Shown here piece after piece: positions 58,796 to 64,000 of a stretch of 64,000 nucleotides of DNA. The notes under the pieces were generated by a model that did no database searches, was not told the origin of the DNA, and saw only the letters and a list, made by a program, of their open reading frames with translations. Both the position numbers and the translations under genes were made by a program. Every line of letters starts with the position of its first letter. The first letter of the stretch is position 1. Source of the stretch: Gemmatimonadota bacterium (GTDB lineage Bacteria > Gemmatimonadota > Gemmatimonadetes > Gemmatimonadales > Gemmatimonadaceae); the NCBI GenBank assembly GCA_016712265.1, contig JADJRJ010000031.1:310001-374000 (forward strand). The letters are read 5' to 3'.

Positions 58796-60616
58796 TCAGC
58801 GCGCCACGCCGGCCTCCCGGAGTAGGGCGAGGACCCTGGGGTTGTTGAGGCGCCGTGCGGTGGCCACCGGCGCGACTCCGCGTGCGGGGATCGACACGTC
58901 AGCCTTCGCCATCAGCAGGACCGCCAGAGCGTCCACCGCGCCGCCCTCGATCGCGTGGTGCACGGGGGTGAATCCCGTGTTGTTTGGCAGGTTGATGTTC
59001 GCCCCGCGTGCCAGCAGGACGCGCACGGCCGCCGCGTGATTGCCCCCGGCCGCGTAGTTGAGCGGGCGCCGATTGCCGACAAAGTCGATCGAGTCGATGC
59101 GCGCCCCGTTCGCGAGTGCGCGCACGATGGCCGCGGTGTCGCCGGAGACCGACGCGATCCAGAGTGCGTTCTGTGCGTCGATCTTGATGGTCGACTCCAC
59201 GCTCGCCAGCATGGAATCGAGCGCCGCGCGTTCGAATACGCGTCCCCCGCGGATGACAGTCCGGATCCTGCGCGTGTTGGTGATGTCGGCGAGCGGGTTG
59301 GCGTCCAGGAGCACCAGGTCCGCGGCGCGCCCGGCCTGCACGCTCCCAAATTCCGCCGTGCGGCCCAGGAAGGTTGCACCGCTCAGCGTCGCGGCTCGCA
59401 GGGCTTCGGCCGGCGAGAGCCCGGCCTTCACCAGTTCGCCAAGTTCGTCGTGCACACTCGCCCCGGGGATGACGAAGGAATCGCCGGCATCCGTGCCGAG
59501 CATGATGGGGACGCCGGCGCGGTGTGCCGCGGCGGTGAGGGTGAGGCCCTTCTGGTAGAAGTCCATGAACCCCTTGCGCCCCGCTGGTGAGGGATCCGCG
59601 GCGACCATGCCATTGGCATCGGTGTACCATCCCATTTGCTGGCGCACCGGGATGAAGCGCATGCGCGGATCCGCGCGGAACATCCCGTCATCCGCAAACG
59701 CATCCATCTTCCGCGTCACGTGGGTCGGCGTGATGTACGTACCGTTCTTCGCAAACGTGCGAAACACCTCGGCGCAGGTCGTAGGGGAGTACTCGTCCAC
59801 CATGCGCTGGCGGATGACCGTGTGGTGTGCCGTCTGCAGGCGCTGGCGCATCGAGTCCGCCCCAGGCCAGCAGTTGAGGAGGAAGATGCGGGAGTGCTCG
59901 ATGCTGCGCTGTCCGGCGTTGGACAGCTCGATAGCACTCATCGGCGCCGGTTCGTGGCCGGCGAACGGGATGCCGAGGCGTCGGGCTTCGTCCGTAAGGC
60001 CAACGTACCCTTCGCGCGGGATGCCGTTGTAGATCTTGATGAAGTCGTAGCCGAGGTCCTTGATGCGGCGGGCCAGCTGGCGTCCTTCCTCCTCCGTGCG
60101 TGTCTTGTAGTACGCGGGCATGGCGTCGGGGACGCCCGCGGCCCCGTTCACGCTCCAACTGCCGACAGCCAGGACGCGCGGTCCCACCAGGGTGCCGTTG
60201 GCGATCTGCGCTTGTACCTCGCGGTAACGCGCCAAAGCGCCAGTCAGCATCGGGGTATTCATGACGCGAATGCCTGTCACCCCATGTGCGGTGAAGAGCG
60301 GCAACTGCTGACGGACCGGGTCGAGCTGGAAGAACAGGTGGGCGTGCATGTCCCACAGCCCCGGGATCACGAAGCGCCCACGGCCGTCAAGAACTCGTGC
60401 GCTCCCGGGGACGGCCACTCGTCCGCTGGGGACCACGTCGACGATGCGGTCGCCTTTCAGGAGCACGTCGCGGTTCACGATCGTGCGGCCGGCGACGACG
60501 TCCACCACGGTGGTGCCCCGCACGACGAGGTCGGCGTCGCTGCTGCTCGCTGGGGGGACGGATGCGCACGCGCCGGCTGCGAGGGAAAGTGCCAGGACAA
60601 CCGCGGGACGGGACAT
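58796..60616 (-). CDS. Amidohydrolase lipoprotein with C-terminal ankyrin repeats
   Basis: A 606-residue protein; the ATG at 60616 begins a lipoprotein leader MSRPAVVLALSLAAGACAS (Cys17). The amidohydrolase-1/imidazolonepropionase-like domain has ligands His-x-His in GLWDMHAHLFF, His in FAGHEPAPM, His in RSIEHSRIF and Asp in MLGTDAGDSFVIPG. After residue ~480, ankyrin repeats follow: DTAAIVRALANGARIDSIDF, RRPLNYAAGGNHAAAVRVLL and GFTPVHHAIEGGAVDALAVL. The fusion of amidohydrolase and ankyrin modules is unusual. The frame stays open far upstream of this start but overlaps the next gene and is not real. Confidence 0.9.
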   Translation of the reverse strand: MSRPAVVLALSLAAGACASVPPASSSDADLVVRGTTVVDVVAGRTIVNRDVLLKGDRIVDVVPSGRVAVPGSARVLDGRGRFVIPGLWDMHAHLFFQLDPVRQQLPLFTAHGVTGIRVMNTPMLTGALARYREVQAQIANGTLVGPRVLAVGSWSVNGAAGVPDAMPAYYKTRTEEEGRQLARRIKDLGYDFIKIYNGIPREGYVGLTDEARRLGIPFAGHEPAPMSAIELSNAGQRSIEHSRIFLLNCWPGADSMRQRLQTAHHTVIRQRMVDEYSPTTCAEVFRTFAKNGTYITPTHVTRKMDAFADDGMFRADPRMRFIPVRQQMGWYTDANGMVAADPSPAGRKGFMDFYQKGLTLTAAAHRAGVPIMLGTDAGDSFVIPGASVHDELGELVKAGLSPAEALRAATLSGATFLGRTAEFGSVQAGRAADLVLLDANPLADITNTRRIRTVIRGGRVFERAALDSMLASVESTIKIDAQNALWIASVSGDTAAIVRALANGARIDSIDFVGNRRPLNYAAGGNHAAAVRVLLARGANINLPNNTGFTPVHHAIEGGAVDALAVLLMAKADVSIPARGVAPVATARRLNNPRVLALLREAGVAR

Positions 60617-60738
60617 GGGCCGTGGACCGATGGGGGATTGAGGAGGTACGGCGCGCGCGCGCAGCAGGATTCGAGATCCCGAATCGGTCGCCGTGCTGCC
60701 CGAAGCTTCGCCCCTGGTCGCGTTGTCGGAACAGCCGG

Positions 60739-62211
60739 TCAGGGCGCGCTGGGACTCCTCGTGGCGGATCGCACCGCGCGACCAGGCCGCGCCGTCTCCA
60801 CCAGGCGGCCATCCCGAACCACGAAGGTCCCGTTCACAAGCACGTGCGGGATCCCCTCGGACGTGAGCATCGGTTCGGCAAAGGTCGAGCGGTCGCGCAC
60901 GGTCGCGGCGTCGAACATCGTGAGGTCGGCGAAGGCGCCCGGCGCAATCCGGCCGCGTTTCGCCATGTCGGGGACGAATGACTCGAGCCGGCGCGCGGGA
61001 AGGATGGTCATCTTCGCAAGGGCGTCCATCAGCGGGAGCGCCCTTCGGTCGCGCACATAGTGACCGAGGATCCGTGCGTAGGTGCCGGCGCCGCGCGGAT
61101 GTCCGGTTCCATTGATGAACGGCACGCCATCGCTCGCAACGATCACGCCGGGATGCGTGATGGCCCGGTCGACGTTCTCCTCCTTCATCATGTGGATGAC
61201 CACCCATCCCCCCTGCTTGCGGTACCGCGCAAAACTCTCGGCCGTGAGTCGCTCCCCGGTTAGCGGCCAGGCGATGTCGCCGTAGTCGACCCGCAGGTTG
61301 GCCTGCCATCCCGGGTTGAACATGGCGGACTCGAGTCGCGTTGAACCCGCGGTGTAGGGGTACGCTTCGGTCGTGACGTCGAGACCGGCGGCACGGGCCG
61401 AGTCGAGGAGGGCAAGGGAGAGCGGCAGGTCGCCTAACGATGAGCTGTTCACGTGGACCACGTGCAGTGGTGCCCCGACCTTCGTCGCGATCTCCACTAC
61501 CTCGCGAATCGGCGCGACGCCAAAGGCGCGGGTGTGCACGAAGGCGGGGACGCGGTGCCGGGCGGCGACGGCAAAGAGGCGCTCGATCTCCTCGCGGGTC
61601 GCACCCGGGGAATAGTTGATCCCGAAGCCGAGTCCCAGCCCGCCTTCGGCGAGGCCCTGCGTGAGCACGGCCTCGAGCTGCGTGAGTTGTTCTGGCGAGG
61701 CGGGTTGATTGGCGCCAGCCGGCTGAGGGCCGAGTGCGACGATCGGCGCGGGGTTGGTGGACCCGTGCCCGATGGCCACGCCGGGGTGGAAAACACCAAA
61801 TCGCGCCGGGCGATGTCCGGCGGATGCCCCGAAGTTGAGCGGCGCCTTGCCTTCCATGGACTGGTACCACGAGGCCACGGGTGATGCACCCGCTTCCATG
61901 TCGAGGGCCGTGGTGACGCCGTCGCGCGCCTGCACCTGCATGTCGCCGGTGGTCTGGCCATGCGCGTGGAGGTCGATGAACCCCGGGGCGACGACGAGCC
62001 CGGTGCCGTCCACGGTGTCGCGCCCGGTCAGTGGCGCGTCGGAGATGACGCTGATTGTGTCGCCGATGATCCCGATGTGGCGCACCGCGTCGGTGGATGT
62101 CGCCGGGTCCATCACCCGTCCGCCCGCGACGACGAGGTCGTAGGTCACGGGTTCCGTGCAGCCGGCCAGGGCGAAGGCCGCGACGATGGCGAGTTGTTGG
62201 CTTCGGGTCAT
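60739..62211 (-). CDS. N-acyl-D-amino-acid deacylase-like lipoprotein
   Basis: A 490-residue exported amidohydrolase with lipobox MTRSQQLAIVAAFALAGC (Cys18). The D-aminoacylase pattern is clear: DLVVAGGRVMDPATSTDAVR, GFIDLHAHGQT (HxH), SAGHRPARFGV, FVHTRAFG, LHVVHVNSSSLGDLPL (His) and VIVASDGVPFINGTGHPRG (Asp). These enzymes release D-amino acids from N-acyl forms, for example from peptidoglycan or lipopeptide turnover. It shares strand and order with the amidohydrolase-ankyrin gene 122 bases downstream. Confidence 0.92.
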   Translation of the reverse strand: MTRSQQLAIVAAFALAGCTEPVTYDLVVAGGRVMDPATSTDAVRHIGIIGDTISVISDAPLTGRDTVDGTGLVVAPGFIDLHAHGQTTGDMQVQARDGVTTALDMEAGASPVASWYQSMEGKAPLNFGASAGHRPARFGVFHPGVAIGHGSTNPAPIVALGPQPAGANQPASPEQLTQLEAVLTQGLAEGGLGLGFGINYSPGATREEIERLFAVAARHRVPAFVHTRAFGVAPIREVVEIATKVGAPLHVVHVNSSSLGDLPLSLALLDSARAAGLDVTTEAYPYTAGSTRLESAMFNPGWQANLRVDYGDIAWPLTGERLTAESFARYRKQGGWVVIHMMKEENVDRAITHPGVIVASDGVPFINGTGHPRGAGTYARILGHYVRDRRALPLMDALAKMTILPARRLESFVPDMAKRGRIAPGAFADLTMFDAATVRDRSTFAEPMLTSEGIPHVLVNGTFVVRDGRLVETARPGRAVRSATRSPSAP

Positions 62212-62394
62212 GGGCTGCTTGCCGGTGGCCGGTCGTTGGTCGTCGAGGTGTGATCCGGAGTGTTGTCACCTCGGGGCGGCCCGGAAACAGCGCGCTCTAC
62301 TTGCTCCTTTCGCCGGGTAGCCGGAAGTTGGCGAATATCGCGACGTCGCACGGGTGCCAACAGAGGGCGCCGTACGTCGCCCACCTCACCTCCC

Positions 62395-64000
62395 ATGCGC
62401 CGGTCCTTCCACCTGCCGTTCCTGGCCCTGATTGGCGCCGCCACCGGTTGCGCGGGAGGAACGCCAGCCGATGCGCCGGACGGTCGGGCGGTCGAGCGAG
62501 CGGATTCCCTGATGATGGCTTTCGTAGATGGGGAGGGGCCCGGCTGCGCCCTCGCGGTGGCCCACGGGGGGGGCATACGTTACGAACGCGGGTATGGAAT
62601 GGCCGTCCTCGAGCACGCGATCCGCATCGATGAACGGACGACCTTCGATATCGGGTCGGTGGGCAAGCAATTCACGGCCGCCGCGGTGCTTCGGCTGGCG
62701 GCGGACAAGCGGCTCTCGCTCGAGGATTCCCTCGCGCGATGGATCCCCGGCCTCGCGCCCGCATTGAGGGCGGTGCGCGTCAGGGACCTGCTCCACCACA
62801 CCAGCGGGGTCCGGGACTACGGAGCCCTGGGTATGATGGCGGGAACGCACCCGCGGAGCATGCCGGCCTTCCTTGCCCTGATGCGGCGCCAGCGCGGACT
62901 CAACTTTGGTGTTGGCTCGCGGCATGACTACAGCCACAGTGACTATACCCTTCTTGCAGCCGTCGTCGAGGCCGCCGTCGGGATGTCGTATGGACGCTGG
63001 ATGGAGGACTCGCTGTTCGCTCCCGCCGGGATGCACCGGACGCGGGTGCTGGACGCCGCCGGCGAGCCGGTGGTGGGTCAGGCGTTGGCGTACGAGCGGG
63101 ATGGTACCGGCCTGCGGACACGTTTCCCGGGCAGCATGCTGGTGGGCGGCGACAATACCTATACGAGTGCAGCGGACCTCTTGCGATGGGACTTGGCGCT
63201 CGACGGGGGAAGGGTGGTCCCGGGTGCGATCGCCGTCACGCTGCGCGCTCCCTTGCACTGGACCTTCCGCACGTGGCCCCGTACGCGTACGGTCGCTGGT
63301 CGACCCGGCACCGCGGGCACCGGATGCTCTACCGCAACGGGGGAGGTGGGTTTTCGACGAGCCACCTGTACTTCCCGGATGCTGGGGTCGGCGTTGCCCT
63401 GCTGTGTAACGGGGCGAACATGCATCCGTTCGAGGTCGCGCGCGCCATCGCGGACGGCTTCCTCCCGGCCGGCACGGTCGTCGCGGATTCGGCCGCGGAC
63501 ATCGTCGAGATCCCGACGGGGGAAGTCACTCGCCTGGTTGGCCGCTACCGCTCCTGGCCGTTGTCGTGGGATCCATTTCGGTTCGTCACCCATGCGGGGC
63601 ACCTGTACGAGTTGTGGGGTTCCGATTCGACGCAGCTCATGCGTCGACGCGATGGGCGATGGCAGGGCGACGGCGCGATCTACACGTTTTCCGGCGATTC
63701 GCTCGGCCGCGCTGTCACGATCATCATGGAGCGGGACGAGGGGTACGAGGTGGGAAGTCGGATCAGTGATTCGGTTCCACCGGCCCCCCGTGGGCCGGAG
63801 CTCGCGCGTTATGTGGGTGCGTGGTTCAGCGACGAGTTGCTGACGCGGTGGAACACGGTCGTTCGAGGCGATACGCTGTGGCTGGAGCGTCCCGGGGAGG
63901 AGATGGCACCGATGGAGTTTCTCGGAGGCGGCACATTCCGCGCCCCAGTCTTGAACGGTGCCGGGTTTCCGACGTGGGTCGAGGTAGCGTTTTCCGATGG
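62395..64000 (+). pseudogene. Serine beta-lactamase-like lipoprotein, frameshifted and cut by the window end
   Basis: A class C beta-lactamase/DD-peptidase-like serine hydrolase. The ATG at 62395 gives lipoprotein leader MRRSFHLPFLALIGAATGCA (Cys19). The nucleophile SxxK is FDIGSVGKQF. The second motif, normally YxN, is YSHSDYTLL, with His in place of Asn. After a shift near 63258 (..LH|LDLPHVAPYAYGRW), the next frame continues HRMLYRNGGGGFSTSHLYFP (HxG-like region) and a C-terminal lipocalin-like domain (ARYVGAWFSDELLTRWNTVV), still open at base 64000. A single missing base explains the break. Function likely peptide or ester hydrolysis in the periplasm. Confidence 0.85.

Noticed and set aside
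60617..62269. Upstream extension of the amidohydrolase-ankyrin frame to over 1150 codons
   Set aside because: The extension overlaps the D-aminoacylase-like gene in another frame and is Arg/His-rich; the lipoprotein leader at 60616 marks the real start.
1..64000. Prophage or complete contractile phage tail
   Set aside because: Only a cap-like and a sheath gene are present; no capsid, terminase, integrase, tube or baseplate genes were seen.
1..64000. tRNA or rRNA genes and IS elements
   Set aside because: I looked for T-loop-like GGTTCGAATC patterns, rRNA-like conserved runs and transposase motifs and found none convincing.

Overview
The window is a GC-rich (roughly two-thirds G+C) bacterial chromosome segment. 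The gene content points to Gemmatimonadota, with Acidobacteriota as second choice: an ADOP-type permease, secreted S9 and M24 peptidases, large BNR/sortilin-like secreted proteins, a DUF5916 outer-membrane-type protein, a carboxypeptidase-regulatory/Plug protein, a TonB-C lipoprotein and a kinase fused to a beta-propeller. This assignment is inference from family content; there is no rRNA and I recognised no tRNA.

Layout. 1-5.9 kb: end of a permease, an exported prolyl oligopeptidase, and a di-heme cytochrome c peroxidase broken by one missing G. 5.9-9.5 kb: three VapBC-type toxin-antitoxin pairs, two with visible operator repeats, around a DUF4143 ATPase. 9.8-13.2 kb: a large secreted BNR-repeat protein. 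13.2-16.6 kb: a decayed restriction-modification island made of a putative PD-(D/E)XK nuclease remnant, a C5 cytosine methyltransferase with two nonsense codons and three frameshifts, and a shattered DUF3883 protein. 16.7-19.7 kb: an extracellular contractile injection system remnant (DUF4255 cap protein and tail sheath) that ends abruptly in a DUF6883/DUF4926 pair. 19.8-24 kb: an orphan HicB-XRE protein, a broken BNR protein bracketed by an 18-bp direct repeat, and a broken Uma2 nuclease. 24-31.5 kb: an ankyrin membrane protein with a membrane partner, a broken lipoprotein, an ASCH-like/winged-helix protein, two alpha/beta hydrolases, an ERCC4-type nuclease and a TonB-C lipoprotein.

31.5-39.8 kb is the most unusual part. 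A metallo-beta-lactamase-fold lipoprotein and a multi-span membrane protein with hydrolase motifs at both ends are divergent from a three-gene run: a CHAT-like protein whose catalytic residues look replaced, fused to a transglutaminase-like cysteine peptidase fold; a lipase-like hydrolase; and a small HExxH putative metallopeptidase. The arrangement resembles conflict or defence effector cassettes, but that function is inference.

39.8-64 kb is mostly secreted or envelope metabolism: X-Pro aminopeptidase, exported SDR, Plug protein, DUF5916 protein, beta-propeller protein, a DUF1080-like/small membrane/PepSY operon, PQQ-type sugar dehydrogenase, Ser/Thr kinase, Tat-exported PLP enzyme and epimerase, PBP4-like peptidase, TauE/SafE exporter, amidohydrolase-ankyrin lipoprotein, D-aminoacylase-like lipoprotein and a serine beta-lactamase-like lipoprotein running off the right edge.

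About eleven genes carry frame interruptions. Several are single-base losses in G runs, which could be assembly indels; the methyltransferase also has substitution-type nonsense codons and looks truly decayed.
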